In this document: one piece after another, positions 11,336-24,568 of the stretch | Layout: each line of letters opens with the position of its first letter | How positions within the stretch are numbered: position 1 is the stretch's first letter | From: Leucaena leucocephala | Lineage: Eukaryota; Streptophyta; Magnoliopsida; Fabales; Fabaceae | Length of the DNA: 64,000 bases | NCBI GenBank assembly: GCA_037074615.1 | Contig: JAYWLJ010000068.1 | Span: 248,001-312,000, forward strand | Direction of reading: 5' to 3' | Position numbers and translations under genes: made by a program | The notes under the pieces: generated by a model | The model's input: the letters and a program-made list of their open reading frames with translations, nothing else | Database searches by the model: none | What the model was told of the DNA's origin: nothing

Positions 11336-12455
11336 CAAGGGAACATGTTTATATATCTTGATTGGTTTGTTATGATCTTGGTGGGGAGGTTTATTATATA
11401 TACAGAGACTAAGAGCAGTTCAATTTTCCAAAGGCGATATTTCACATGGAATTCATTCGTAGGGTTATAATAAAGACTACATTCAATACTAATAATTATA
11501 AAAGCTAATTAAATTTTTTTAGATAATATAAAAAATTAAATAAATTAATTAATTATAATTAATATACTATCCCGGTCATTAATATAAAATATATTTAACT
11601 AATTTAAATATATTAAAAAAATTAGTTAAATTAATTAATTATAATGATTATGTGTTAATTTCCTTAAAATATCCTTTTAACCATGTATATTTGAAGTATC
11701 CTTAATAACACCCCTTAATACGTGTAATTATATAAGGATATTATAGGAAAAATTATAATTTTGGGAGACAGTGAATTATGACTTTATTTTTATGACCAAA
11801 ATAAATTCTTTATCTAACTCTTATATTTAGAACCAGAGAGAGTATAGCTAATTGACTAATTTGGATATATTGAAGAGTATATAATATGAATTTATTTTGA
11901 GAGGTTTGATTTGATCATAATTAATTGATTTATTTAACTTCATAAATCTATATAAAAAAATCAATTAACTCCTACAATTAAATCTATATAAAAAAATATA
12001 ATACAATATAAATTTAATTGTATAAAAAATATAATATAATACATTATAAGTTACAAGAATAATTATATAAAAAACAATTGGAAAGATCCAATAAACAAAC
12101 AAACAATCTCATTATCTTGTATTAATAATACCTGGAAAAGCATAATTGCAAAAGATCCAATTTCAACATCAGCGTGTGCTTCCAAAATTTGAACTTACAT
12201 TGCCACATGAGACAAGAAATTCTAGGCAACAAGCTTATCAAAAACTGAAAGTAAACCCCATCATTTGAAAAACATCTATTCTTTGATTTTCATTGACTCT
12301 ATGCTCCTATACAGATTAAAATTTCTTGATATGACATATAACAATAACATGCATAACTCCACATGTACTTCTCAAAACCTTGGGAGAAAAAGAAGAAACA
12401 GGGGGAGGTGAATGCCAGAAATTCTATGAATGGAAGGTGAAAACTCAAATTCTGA
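11336..12455. other. AT-rich intergenic stretch
   Basis: Sequence upstream of the P450 pseudogene and downstream of the prolyl hydroxylase homologue. It is AT-rich with repeated ATATAAAAAAAT motifs and no protein-like frame. The part near 12200-12455 is probably the 3' UTR of the neighbouring minus-strand gene. Confidence 0.55.
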
Positions 12456-15305
12456 TCAACATGAATTGCAGCTTTTCCTGCATGTACCAAAGTAATCAGG
12501 AGAGCCAATCATGAATACAGGATTTCTTTGACATTCTCCCATGGAAGCCCAGGTGGGACAATGATCATCTTCATCAGTACATTCATCATCACCATATAAT
12601 GAGGATGGGATCTTTTCCTCACCAGTTGGTCTTGAATAGAAGGACTTAGTTGCAGACCACATTTCACCATCAAGGACAGGGCATCTAGCATGTGAGCTAC
12701 TTTTGTCAGGAGATGCACTAAGTTGAAGAGAGAAAAACAGAATTGCATTCCCTTTGATTGGTTTGAGATTATTATCAATTTTACTACAGTCATGTAGGCT
12801 TGCACTCTTGGGCTGTCAACGCGTTTGGTATGATGTAGTAAAGACAGGTTCAGAATCAGATGAATAGAAAGATAAAGCACATGTAAGAAAAACACTATGG
12901 AACGGGCTGGCTCACCTCTGACTCAGGGAAGAGAATTTGGCCTCCTTGAGTGACATTTGAGAGAAATAAAACAACTGTAGCCATCAAGGAACCACTCAAT
13001 TCAAAGTCAGATTTGTTAAAAAAGTTGTAGTTTTTTCCTTCCTTTTCAACTCCGTAATGCGTGACCTGCATAGGCTTGCTGTTCTCTGGTAAAAATTATT
13101 ATCATGAAATCAAGCCAAATACTACATTAGAGTGAACATCACAAATCATGGGCAGACAAAAACTGGTCAGGAATGACAACACTATTGAGCGTGATACCTT
13201 TAGGAAGGAAAGTCCAGAGTGAAATTCTTTCTTCAATCCTTCCAGCAATATCATCCTAAAAATAATGTATAACATTACCATAAAAATATTCAAAAATTGT
13301 GTCTCTGACGATATATGGTTGAGAAAATAAGCTTAAAACAACAAGCAATTATGGTTGTGGAAATTGCAGCAAAAAGGATTCTTTTCTGTTTTTTGCCCCC
13401 AAAAGAGGAACTTTTCAAGCTTTCCACTAGTTATAAAAGGCAGCAGGACTGCTAGCGCAAGAAAGAAATATACATGCATTCACCACGCACACTATAATGT
13501 CTGGTTTTCTTTTCCCAATTTGGATTTAAACTCTCCTAGATAAAGAGTTTGAATACTTAAAACTGGAATCTTCAAGCTGGTTCCTGGCAGTTTGATATTC
13601 AAATTTCGCCTTGCTGATATCGTGGAAACCTCCTAAAATTAAACTCAATAGATAGCACCTCTTTTTGGTGGCTGTTATCTCTGAAAGTCAATTGTTTATA
13701 TTTATATACATATCCATATGCACGCATTCTCTTCTTATGACTTCAAAGCCTTGAAGTCATGAAAAGCACAACCCAAAATATAACTACAAATAGTGTTAAA
13801 TAGAACCTAATTGACAATTTTAAAACAAGCACGTTCCAAGGTCATCCATCAAACTATATAAACAAAAGTTCACACTCACTTCCATAGTCAATAAAGTTTC
13901 TGAGGTAAGCTTCTTTTTTGTCGCATCTCCCTCTAAATGATGATCCCTCTCTGAGGATTTTTCTTTCGCAGTTTGCGCCTAAGAAATATAAATAATTAAA
14001 TTCAAAGTCTATTTTGGCAACCAACATGCTAAGTAAGAGAAGGGAATAATACCAAAGAAATAAGATAGTCACACTCCTTATCTGACAAAAAACCTTCGTA
14101 GAGAGAGACCCTATCGCACAAGGGGCAACAGCAAAGTTTAAAAACACGAAAAGCAGAAAGTACCTGTAGTCTAGCCATTCCAAAGAGATGGCCCAACCTA
14201 TCAGAGAATAATTAATGGAGACAAGTTTTTAGAAGTACCTGACCTTGGTCGCCAAGAGAGTTGGTGAACATGTGTTGGGTCAATTCGGTTGGGATGAATT
14301 GTGAGATCCAATTGTAAGGAAGTTTTTTGGCTCAATTCCTTATTCCTTAATTCCTTCCGGCTACAGAAGCAAGCAAAGCAATATAACATTGTATGAGTAA
14401 TAGTTACTGATGACCGTACGGAAGGAAATATACTCTCAATTGGCAAGAGGAAGAAATCTTTCTTTGACTTGGAAAGCTACAGGGTAAGGGTTCACGGTCC
14501 ACCTATTTGGACAACATATTACCAAACCAAAGATTCATTCAATCAACAAGGATCTACAAAAGATCTTCTACAAAATGCAAGCTTTTTTCATCTTCCCCCT
14601 CCTCTTTGAGCCAAGGTGAAGGATGATTAAAGATGCAGCTATGAGTTGACATAGTTTGGGCAAACTAAGCTAATCTATCAGCCTTTCTAACATAATCCCC
14701 ATACACAAAGTTTCCATTTACAGACCATGTTCTACCAATGAGCAATCTAGCTTCCTGTAGAATATCAACAAAAGGGTGATCCTGAGAGATGTCCCTCGTG
14801 ACCAAGCTGATAGCATTTCCATGCCAAGGATTTCACAGTTAACGTTATTATGACGATGAGAACAATTCAACAAGTACATTTTTGTCAACGACATTCTTAC
14901 CTACACTATAAATTAGAGGGATCAAGAAAGCAATATATTTTATATATTTAAAAGAAAAACAGAGTACATTTTTGGAAAAATATGAAATTCTCACGTTGAA
15001 ATAGTTACATAATCTTCGTCGACATATAAAACTCCACTTTCATAACCAGACTATTTACATGTCGAAGAAACATAAAAAAAGATCTAGCTTAAACAAGATA
15101 ATTGAGGAACCCATACGGTTCACATTTAGATGATTAGTTAATGTAGGAATTCAATGGAAAATAAAAAAGGAAGGTGCAGCATCCAATTTCACACACAAAA
15201 TTGATGCAGGGAGAAAAATGGACGGACATTTCACCTTTCCGCAAAATAGCTTCCAAGGTAGCAGGCAAAGAGCGAAAGTAAGAACACAGTGACGAGGGAC
15301 GCCAT
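12456..15305 (-). CDS. Prolyl 4-hydroxylase homologue with ShKT tail, probably catalytically impaired
   Basis: Exons (high to low): 15305-15235, 14360-14244, 14110-14053, 13978-13880, 13255-13198, 13085-12916, 12812-12456; total 930 nt (309 aa plus stop). It begins with a hydrophobic signal or anchor segment (MASLVTVFLLSLFACYLGSY), then QLSWRPR and LYEGFLSDKECDYLISL, typical of plant P4H proteins, which modify extensin-type glycoproteins in the ER/Golgi. The double-stranded beta-helix core follows (VTHYG, MATVVLFLSNVTQGG, LFFSLQ, HARCPVLDGEMW). The C-terminus is a six-cysteine ShKT domain ending CRKSCNSC. Where active enzymes have PHYDYF (iron ligands H and D), this protein reads KNYNFF; the 2-oxoglutarate-binding Lys ten residues after the distal His is Met. 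The distal His is kept. It may be a pseudoenzyme or binding partner. It resembles the Arabidopsis P4H12-type group, but I cannot confirm orthology. Confidence 0.9.
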
Positions 15306-16139
15306 TATTGGCAGGGAAGAACACCAGCTAGATAGATAGGATCAACCCCGGAGAAATTATACTACTCTACCTTCAAACCTGAAACGCGATTGATATTTGG
15401 CGTCGGATTTCAATTGCCTTTACTATCTTATTTAAATATGATATTAGCTCAAATATATAAAATATTTTATTAAAAAAAGACAAAATACATTTTAATAATT
15501 TTTACGTTTTAAAAGATTTAGCTTTTAAATTATCCTTTGTACATTTTTTTTTTTGCTCCCACGGCAAAGTAAGCTCTTTGTGCCATACTCCGAGTATAAA
15601 AATCAAAATGCATTATTTATGATTTTATGAATAATGTGATAAATTATAAATTTTATTTTTATTTTTTTATCATAATTTTTTAACCTAAAGAAAAAAATAA
15701 TATCTCTAACCTTAATTATAAGATCTAATTAATTTTTTAGATATATTAAAAAAATTAAATTAATTAATTAATTATAATTAATATAAAAAATAGGTAATTA
15801 ATTTAAGTATATTGATGAGTATATATATAAATTATTTTTAAAAGATTAAATTTAATTATAATTAATTAATTAATTTAATTTTTTAAATATATTAAAAAAA
15901 TTAAATAATTTTTATAATTAGAATTAGATATAATATATATTTAAAAATTATTTTTGTTAACTTCTAAAATTTAAAACTTTGTTTTGTTTTTTATGTTTAT
16001 ATTTTGGGCCAAACACCTTATCTTTAACTTGGGTTGGGACAACGGGAATAGATTATTTTTGTAGTCAGCCCGAAAAGCCCATTAGACCATAAATACCTTA
16101 AAAAAATAATTTTTGCCTCGCTAACCTAAGAGCTTCATT
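15306..16139. promoter_or_regulatory. Divergent intergenic region between the P4H homologue and eL36
   Basis: The two flanking genes are transcribed outward from here. The middle (about 15400-15980) is very AT-rich with TTAATTAATT palindromic runs. The end near the ribosomal gene carries two site II-type elements, TGGGCC at 16005-16010 and AGCCCA at 16076-16081. No coding feature is seen. Confidence 0.6.
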
Positions 16140-16162
16140 ATAAAAGCAATGCGAATACCTAG

Positions 16163-16170
16163 AAACCCTA
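16163..16170 (+). promoter_or_regulatory. Telo-box (AAACCCTA) in eL36 promoter/leader
   Basis: The AAACCCTA motif is a recognised element of plant ribosomal-protein promoters, acting with nearby site II (TGGGCY) motifs, and both are present here. It lies just upstream of, or in, the untranslated first exon. Confidence 0.7.
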
Positions 16171-16227
16171 GTTCGGCGCGGACCCTCTCTCACAGTCGTC
16201 TGTTGACACCCATTCAGAAGCCACAAG

Positions 16228-16614
16228 GTAAAGATCTCCACCGTAGCTATCCCCTTTACGAGTTGGTTCACTATTTCGGTGTTTAGTTGCCAATGATCGT
16301 CCGGAGAGCCAAAGGAATCCATGATGCAGTGACTATTTTTTAGAATTACTGGTATATATAGGAAATGTTGGATGTAGAACATGATTTTATTGTGAGTGTA
16401 TGTAGATTTTATTGATTTTTCATCATACAAATACAATAACTTCCGTGTAGATATGATTTATGCCAGCAAATTTGGTAAAACTAGGATTACTTTAAGTAAT
16501 GTTTGATGGGATCATTCAAGCTAAAGACTTGATGATATTTGGTGCTCTTTTATTATAGTTTAAACCGTGAAGGTTTTGTGTTATTCTAAATGAAGCTTCA
16601 TGTTTTTGGCTCAG
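16228..16614 (+). other. 5' UTR leader intron of eL36
   Basis: A donor GGTAAAG follows the pyrimidine-rich leader (about 16140-16227), and an acceptor CTCAG sits four bases before the ATG at 16618. A leader intron immediately upstream of the start codon is common in plant ribosomal protein genes. The exon boundaries are inferred from splice consensus only. Confidence 0.6.
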
Positions 16615-16617
16615 GGA

Positions 16618-17679
16618 ATGGCTCCCAAGCAGCCGAGTACTGGCCTTTTCGTCGGGTTGAACAAGGGCCATGTTGTGACCAAGAAAGAATTGGCTCCACG
16701 CCCATCAAACCGCAAGGGGGTAAGCTATTTTTAATGCCTTTGATGTTCATTCCTTGTCTGCTCGCATTTGAAGTATAGTAAATGATAATAAGTATCTTTC
16801 GTAGCCATTGTCTACTAATAATAAGGCATCGCACTGGGGTCTTCTAATTATCACCGAGATGATATGTGTTTGTTATTGGATGAAATTTCCTGCTCAAAAC
16901 GCCTTGAAAATAAGGAATTCTATCGAAGTTTACCAGTATTCACAACGAGTTACCAATTCTAATGCCAATATTAATATTACACATTCTATATAGATAGATA
17001 AGTCTTGCGTAACTACTGCTTTTTCACTTTGCTATTAACGGATAGAATGCTTGTTGCATGATATTTCACTTGTAGAAGCATGTGATGTTTCAGAAGGTTA
17101 TTGGATCAGATGTTTATTATACGTATATAGTATTTTATTTATGTTTATCACATGATATTAACTGTAACCTAGCTTGAGAGACCCTTGGATCGTATGTTGC
17201 ACCTTTAAATTTTGTAATGTAGCATTTTAGTTGTATTTATTTTATTTTGGAGGTTTATCTTCCTTGTGCAACAAAAACCTTGTGTTGCTGGTTTGAAATT
17301 TGTTTTGTGGTATATGCAGAAAACAAGCAAGCGTGTCCATTTTGTGAGGTCGTTGATACGAGAGGTCGCAGGATTTGCTCCATATGAGAAGCGTATAACT
17401 GAGCTTCTCAAGGTTGGCAAAGATAAAAGAGCTTTGAAGGTGGCCAAGAGAAGGTTAGGCACTCACAAGAGGGCTAAGAAGAAGCGTGAGGAGATGTCCA
17501 ATGTTCTCAGGAAGATGAGGTTATTTCATGACCTTTTAATGTTTCGTACTTGTGTTAATATCTATCAGTTTCACAAACTGGCTCTTTTGTTTTGTAGGTT
17601 TACTTGTTTGTTGTAATTAATTTGGTATCTTTGTTATTGTGGCAGGGCTGGTGGAGGTGGAGAGAAGAAGAAGGCTTAA
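16618..17679 (+). CDS. RPL36: 60S ribosomal protein L36 (eL36)
   Basis: A component of the large cytosolic ribosomal subunit. Three coding exons: 16618-16719, 17320-17519 and 17646-17679, giving 336 nt (111 aa plus stop), the usual length for plant eL36. The protein starts MAPKQPSTGLFVGLNKGHVV and is strongly basic. The conserved core includes RPSNRKGKTSKRVHFVR, REVAGFAPYEKR and the ALKVAKRRLGTHKRAKKKR stretch; it ends with a Gly-rich linker and GEKKKA. All introns are GT-AG and the frame is continuous across them. The promoter carries site II and telo-box motifs, which fits growth-linked expression with other ribosomal protein genes. Confidence 0.97.
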
Positions 17680-20284
17680 TTTTCCATTTTCACAAGAAGC
17701 TTCATAGCAGTCATATCTTAGTATTTGTGTAATTCAATTTTTAAGACTGAAGACTAGTTACTTTTAGAAACATGTTTTGTTTTGAGAAATGAAGAATGGC
17801 CGGTACCACCGTCTGGTTTTGTTTATTTCAATCTAATATTTGTCAGCGTGGTTTACTTGGAATGTTCTGTTTAGTCTCTGCGTTTACCCGTTATTGATTT
17901 CGTGGTCAAATTCTTTCTCATCCAAAGTTCCTCAATATATTCTTAGCGTTAATCATTTGATCCCTACTATAATTGGATGTATTCCTCGTTTTTATTGAAT
18001 TGAATGTAACAACATTAAAATGAAATGCATGTGTGAACTATACGAGGGAAGTCAAACCACAATAGATCAATTTCTTCCCTCGACCATTTGTATCTGAAGG
18101 AAAAGCCAAGCAGAGGGATGGTGGATAAACCTCATCTTACGTAACAGCAATATTTCGTATTTATGACTTGTGAGACATTTCAACTTCAGGAATGACAATT
18201 TTTAAATCCATTTCTAACCTCATTTTTAACACACGGGCAACTAGAGCCAGTTATCAATTAAAAAGAGGTCTCGTTCTATTATGGCTTAAGTTAGAAAGAC
18301 TCGTCGTGTCAGCTTCATTCTTCAGTCCAATCCAGACAACGTTTTCTTGTGGTTTAAGATTTATCCTTCATTCTAAGTTCCAGCATGGAAATCTAACCTG
18401 AAGCTGAAAATACAACGAATCTGTATAAGTAGTCAGATCTGAAAAGTTCTGTTAGTTAATAATCAGAGTTTAATGTTTAGGAAAAAACATTCGGATGATC
18501 AAACTGTCCTATTTATCTTGTTAGCCTTGTACTCTAGTTGTCGTTCCAAACAGTGATGGGATCACTATCTTTGCTTCATCAAAGGAGCAAAGCTAAGTTC
18601 ATTTTTGAAGGAGATCATCTCCTTTTGCCAACTATTCTCTGGTCTATATGATGGTAATTCATATTTCCCATTCTGTATTTTTTAAATTTTCCTTCTTTTT
18701 ATTCATTTGTACTTATAAATATAATGCTACATTTCTCTTTATTAATATTACTCATCAAATCTTAAATATAAAAAAAATATAATTTATAGTACAATTTATA
18801 TTTAGAATACGAGGAGTATCTGATCTTTTTCTCAAAACACAAGAAGTTCATTCTGCATAAGAATCAAGTGTCTTGTAGTAGGGACTAGGGAGGAATATCG
18901 ATTAGTTATCTTCTTTTTCTACTACCTTTTTGTTTTTCTGAGACACTTGGAAGTATCTTCCGTCACTAGTAGAGATTCATTTTTATAGGATATAACTAAA
19001 AACAAAAATTAGACCGCTCCTCATTAAGTTCGTTATTTTCACTAATCTTTCTTTAAAGCGAGCTACATTTTGTTCTAATTATTTTCTTTTATGTGTTTTG
19101 GATCGATATCAACTTTATTAGTAAGGTTAGAATGAAAAAACAAATGTTCTGTTTGAGCATTTCAGAAGAAACAAAAGCTAGTTAGACTAATTTTTTTATG
19201 CGAAATTTTTAGAAGTCATGCGCAAGGTAAATTGCAAGCTGCCAACTTGAACGGCACAAGATCTTTTTTTCGTCAGAGAAAGAGAAATTATAGTGCTTCG
19301 TAAACAAGAACTCTTTTTTTTTTCCTAATTTAACTGCGCGTGTTTGATTGACTCCCCACGTTGCTCCCAAATCACAATCATGAATATAATTTTTAGTTGA
19401 GATCTCTTGCTCTTGAATTAAAAAAATTAGGATGAAGTCACAAGGGTCCCGCCCTATAAATAAAATTGGTTCTACTTACGATTTTGTTATTAAATATACA
19501 CGACTGTGACAAAGTCAACGATGACGTCTTAAAATGTACGACTGGAAATAGCAAACTACATTTTAGAAAATTATAAAATTATAGAAAAGGGGTAGTTCTG
19601 AATCATGACCGTCGTTTTGTTTCTCTCTTTTTTTTTTTATAAAAATTTTTATAAATAGGATGAACTCACCCATAATTTAAGGATATAACGAAATCTTCTT
19701 TCTATTTAGATAATACTAATATTAGATAAGATAAACTGTTAATTATCTTCATACATAAACTTAAATACTCAGAATTAAAATATCTCTTCAAATTTTAAAA
19801 CTAAAATTATAATAAAATAATATTTTATAAGGATTAAATACTATTCATATAATCCTGTATATCACACCATCTAAGTGTAGTTTTATTCTCATTTCTCTCT
19901 CTTAATGTGTTTGGATACAAGGGGAAAAAAGCACTTTTTGTATTCAAAACCATGTCTAATTCTGAGGTCACTGGTTAGTTTAATTACATTTCTCAAAAAT
20001 ATCCCAAAGACTTGAAAATGGGAGATCTTAGTTTCTTTTCCAAGCTCATGTTCAAGAATTTTTCTAAAGATCAATTCCGACATGATCTTGTTTTATAGCC
20101 GATCGCATTAGATGTATTATCGAAGAATACTTAATCTGAGTCAATTTATCAGTTTTGGGTGATAAAAATGTCAAGCTTCTTACAACTTCAATAAATCTGA
20201 AACCAAAATCTAGTATTTATTATGCCCTAAGACTACAAGAATCTAAATAACTGAGTACAAACAAAATCTATGTACAGCCATCCC
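17680..20284. other. Intergenic region between eL36 and the NLP gene (convergent 3' ends)
   Basis: The first 150-200 bases are probably the eL36 3' UTR, and the last 100 or so the 3' UTR of the NLP gene. Between them the DNA is AT-rich with isolated short open frames lacking coding character. I see no transposon ends or RNA gene. Confidence 0.55.
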
Positions 20285-23200
20285 TCACTCCCCCGAGCTC
20301 TCACAGGAACTTCCGAGATTGGATGTTATATCATGTACCAAAAGTCTGATCATGTTAGTGCCGGATGATCTAGAGATGTCCATGCACTCCTGGAGGTCTG
20401 CATCACAGACTATCAAAACCCATTCTTGATCATCATCCAGGTACTTGATATCGAAAGTACCCACCTCCAGTTTCAGCCTTTTGGCAACTTCTTCTTTCAG
20501 ATCCACGATGCCCGAGGTTAAGGAGATACGAAACCGTATGATATCTTCTCTGTATGTTGCTTTTGTAGTCACAGTCTTCATTTCTCTCCGAGCTGCAAAA
20601 GGCGTCATCGTGTCGCCAAGAGTATTGGCGCATTGCTTAGGACCCAAGTCAGAGCCTGGAGGATTAGCAGCACAAGCTTCTGGTAACTGGTCCTCTACAT
20701 TGGCATCTGCTGCTGCTGCGGGGCACAAATTTCTCAAGTCTTTGGAACTACCTGCATCCTCTATCAGCATTCCTCCAAATGACTCCTGAAGTTCTGTGGG
20801 CGCAAAGTTGGGCATGGCATACCCAGGTGGACTATTCAGTTTACCTGTTGGCGGCAACTCGGGCGATCCCCCAGCCACAACATACTGATCGGTATTGGTT
20901 GTAATGAATATTTCTTTTGGAGGTGAACTTTCGATTGGGGGACTACCATGACAGGAACAGTGAGAAGTAGGGTTTGCCCTAACTTCGCTTGAGAGACTGC
21001 CCGTTCTGGGTCCTTTAGGGCATTTACCAAACTCCTGACTGGACCCACTTTTCTCAGGACTTTGTACCCTTCCTCCTACCAACTGGTGTTCTGCCTCAGT
21101 TTGCCTGTTTGAATCTGATACTTTGGAGGCATCCAACTCGCTCTCTTTCATCTGTGGTTCTGCCAGTTGAGTGCTTAGCGAGGCTTGTTGGTTGAACTTG
21201 TTTGAAGGCTCAGGAAAGGAGCCAACAGCCATGGGAATTGAACAGGTACTGAGAGAATTCAAACCAAATGCTCCTTCAGCACCTTGGACGGATTCAATGA
21301 CCCGCTTGAGCTTGGACAGGGAATGATTAACCTTGTTAATCTTCCGTGATGGCCAACGGGATATCCCATGCTGCCTACAGATGCGCTTCATTGTAGTGGG
21401 GCAAACTGCACAGCAAGGGAAGAAAAAATTTATCAAAGAGAATTTTTTTAAGAGAAGAGCTTTCCAATCCCAAAACCAAAAAGTGAGTTAACAGAGTAGA
21501 CTCATTCGCTCAAAAGAGATTTCAAATACACTAGCAAATCTGCAAGGGAAACCCCACTGAAAAGACCATTTGCTGAATCCCACAGGGTGGCTACAAAATA
21601 ACTAGAAAATCTGTGTCAACATATTCTCAGCAACAATAGAAAAAAAAGTCATGTATAAAAATATGAGCACCTATTGATAATGAAAAAAACAGTAAGAGTT
21701 TATGTGCTTTGGGTGCATATTCTTTAATAAATATGTTTCAATTAGCAGCAGATTCATAGAGATGAAGCAAAAACATTGCTAATAACAATGATTTAGATTA
21801 CGAGCATACCACCAAGACTCTTTGCAGCATCTTTAAGACTCCCAGCAAAATAGTTTCGCAAAACTTCAAGACTAATTGATTTCTCCGTTTTTCCCCGTTT
21901 TCTCTCTGAGGGTTTCTTTGTGTTTTTAGTCTCCAAGGGGAATATCTTATCAGAGGTTTCACCAGCTCTATCAGCAAGACCCCGACCACCATTTATATCG
22001 TTTAAAAATACCATTCGCTGCTCTGATGTATCCAGTGGTAAAATCTCCCCCATATTTGGCAAGGCATCAGATCCCAGTGGCAATTTAGTAGGTTGGGTAA
22101 TCATAATAGATTCGAGTCTTGAATAAACTCTTTCACTTGTTGCCTCAATGATTTCAACTGAACATTCCTCCTCGAGTTCAAGACCAGCAGCTATCTTAAG
22201 ACTATGGAAATGCTGTTTCATTGTTGCTAATATAGATCCCAACATAGTCTTTTGTTCATTTAAGTCTGTGACTTTAGGAGGCAGAAAAAACTCCAATATA
22301 TAATCATCAAGTCCTGTATAAGAGCTTTGCAAACAGACAGCAAAACAGCTGGTTAAGCCAAACATGAGAGCATAATGTACCAAAGGATACTCAGTTTTGC
22401 AGAAACGGGTAATGTTCGCACAGAAGCACATATTGCTGGACAAAAATGCCTTCCCAGCAACCCCTTGTCCTTGTTGTAGGTGGTGCTCAGCACAGGCTTC
22501 ATGGAAACCCCACATATGAGCATCTATGACATAGAATGCAACATCAGTAGTAGACATGCAAACTTGCCCAATGCAACTACCATCAAAGCTGGAGCAGCAC
22601 TTCTTCAGGCCACCACCATTGGCCAGAACACTCCGATGCCTACAAGGAACCCATGTTTGCGCCAGAGGTAATTTATGAGTTTCACAGACCACTGTCAATA
22701 TCTCCAAGATCTCTGCTAATGCATTCTGACGGCTTTCATTACAAATCTGGTTCAAAAGCATTGCCAAGTTATATCTGTGAGAATAGAGGGGGAAGATATA
22801 CGACACCATAAATATGCATACACCTTTCGGTATACATCAGATGGGAATATTAATAGTTAAAAAATCACCTGAGTGAATGGATGTTCCAAAATTTCCGAAC
22901 TCTTCAAATTTACTGCCTGCAGGAAAACTGACGGCAGTTGACTGAGGAATCTCATAAATGTTTATAACCATAGAATATTTTCCAACATGCTAGCATCATC
23001 AGTATAAGAAGTCATGGATGTTTTGGAAATCAATCTTGAAAATGTATAACCATCACACAGTGCACATGAAACTGACACGACCACTTGAGCAAAGGACAAA
23101 ACTTAATATGGATAACAAGGGTGGAAGAAACCCAACCTCAAGAGCTTTGCAGACTTTATCAACCTCAGGGGCATAGTTAATCTTCTGAGAAGTCATTATC

Positions 23201-24568
23201 AACTCCAGCACACCAACACATGACTTCCCCGAAGGTTCAAACACAGGCAAAGCCAAGGTTCCACGAACATTGTAATGTTGAGCATGATTTCGGCGGGGAT
23301 ACTCTTTATTAGAATAATATTGAACATTGGGAGACCATTCCGGCAACTTCTGATGAAAAACACGACCGGGAAGCCCGAGGGTTCCATCATTCTCTCCATT
23401 CGCTGAAAACATGTACATCAGAGAGACTGTTCTATACTGATAGAGTCCATTACTATGAGGATCAAGAACAAAGGGTTGCCCTGAAGTTGTAAGGACATAC
23501 TGGTTCCCCATCCTTACAGGTGCCCAAACCTGAGCCAGAACATGCTGGTCAGCCAATTCTTTGAAGTACCTTAGAGCTTGTGTCATCCTTTCTTTAATCA
23601 AACAATACCCATCTGGAGTTTCTAATGGTAATGGAGGCAGGGCAACAAAGGGAGAAGGGGGTTTTTTCGTCTCCTCACTCTCCGCTGGTTTTTCAGCTAC
23701 TGAATTCGAATTGCCTGAAAACAGTAACTTCAGTCAGAAGAAATGCAGCTGCCAAGAAAAGTTTAAAGTTTCGGTACCAAGACCAACGAGCTCAATATCA
23801 CAGAAACGGTATAAATTCTAGATTTCTAAATGTCTAAATACTGCAATCATCATAATAACATCTCAAAAATATAGGCAAAATTTAAAGCCCAATGAACAAG
23901 AAAGTGTAAACAATACTATGTCCTGTAAATATCAGCTTGCTCAAACGCTAAGGAAAGGAATTATAAGAGAGGAGAATCATTTCTGACTTCTAATCAAGTT
24001 TCTCAGTTTCAAAAAGTAATTAAAGCTTCAAGGCAGCAGGGATCAAAAGGAAAATACGAAACTTCCATAAATATACACAGATTCTAGGCGAAGAAAGAGC
24101 CAAAGAAGTTCCCTTATCAACAAAACACTTTGTAAAAATATAATCATTGACCCGCTTACATTTTAAGATCAGTTCAGTGGTAGCTTTTCAATTTGCAACT
24201 AACTTGTAAAGATGAACGCTAAGCATTAAAAAATCTCCAAAAGATGGATGAAAAATGCAAAATCCATTCAACAACGACTCCAAAAAGAACATACATGAGA
24301 GCAATCGATGGACATCGGAGAGGGCAGAAGCGGCAAGTTTAACTTGCCTATCATCGTCAACGTCTGAGAAAAGCCAGAGAGGAGAAGAAGGTTGCTCCGA
24401 TGTGGTGGAAATCAGAAAAGGGGACATAGGGTTAGAAGCGAAAGTTATCTGATCTAAAGGCCAAGAACTCTCTAGGTCGAGGTCGAAATCCATTACAGAG
24501 CCAGGTTCCTCTGCGTTGGGCTTTGATTGGGGAGTAAGTTCGGGATTTTCGTCCTCGGAATCTGACAT
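20285..24568 (-). CDS. NLP7: NIN-like protein (NLP6/NLP7 clade), RWP-RK nitrate-response transcription factor
   Basis: Exons (high to low): 24568-24295, 23714-23137, 22916-22869, 22746-21810, 21405-20285; total 2958 nt (985 aa plus stop), close to the family length. The N-terminus has the acidic SWPLDQITFASNPMSPF segment typical of the NLP6/7 group. A GAF-like nitrate-sensing region follows (from ALRYFKELADQHVLAQVW through VCETHKLPLAQTWVPC). The DNA-binding RWP-RK domain spans the last intron (SLEVLRNYFAGSLKDAAKSL, VCPTTMKRICRQHGISRWPS, RKINKVNHSLSKLKRVIESV). The C-terminal PB1 domain (VTTKATYREDIIRF to DIKYLDDDQEWVLIVCDADL) mediates NLP-NLP and TCP contacts in the family. Such proteins enter the nucleus upon nitrate and activate genes with nitrate-responsive elements. 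The start Met is the first in frame; an overlapping upstream frame is noted separately. NLP6 versus NLP7 orthology cannot be settled here. Confidence 0.95.

Noticed and set aside
16098..16436. Minus-strand frame of 112 codons
   Set aside because: It overlaps the eL36 promoter, leader and leader intron; no homology seen.
16720..17319. Possible C/D-box snoRNA in the eL36 first coding intron (TGATAATA-like motifs)
   Set aside because: No properly spaced C and D boxes with a terminal stem could be assembled by eye.
20445..20789. Plus-strand frame of 114 codons
   Set aside because: Antisense shadow of the NLP last exon, which encodes a clear PB1 domain on the minus strand.
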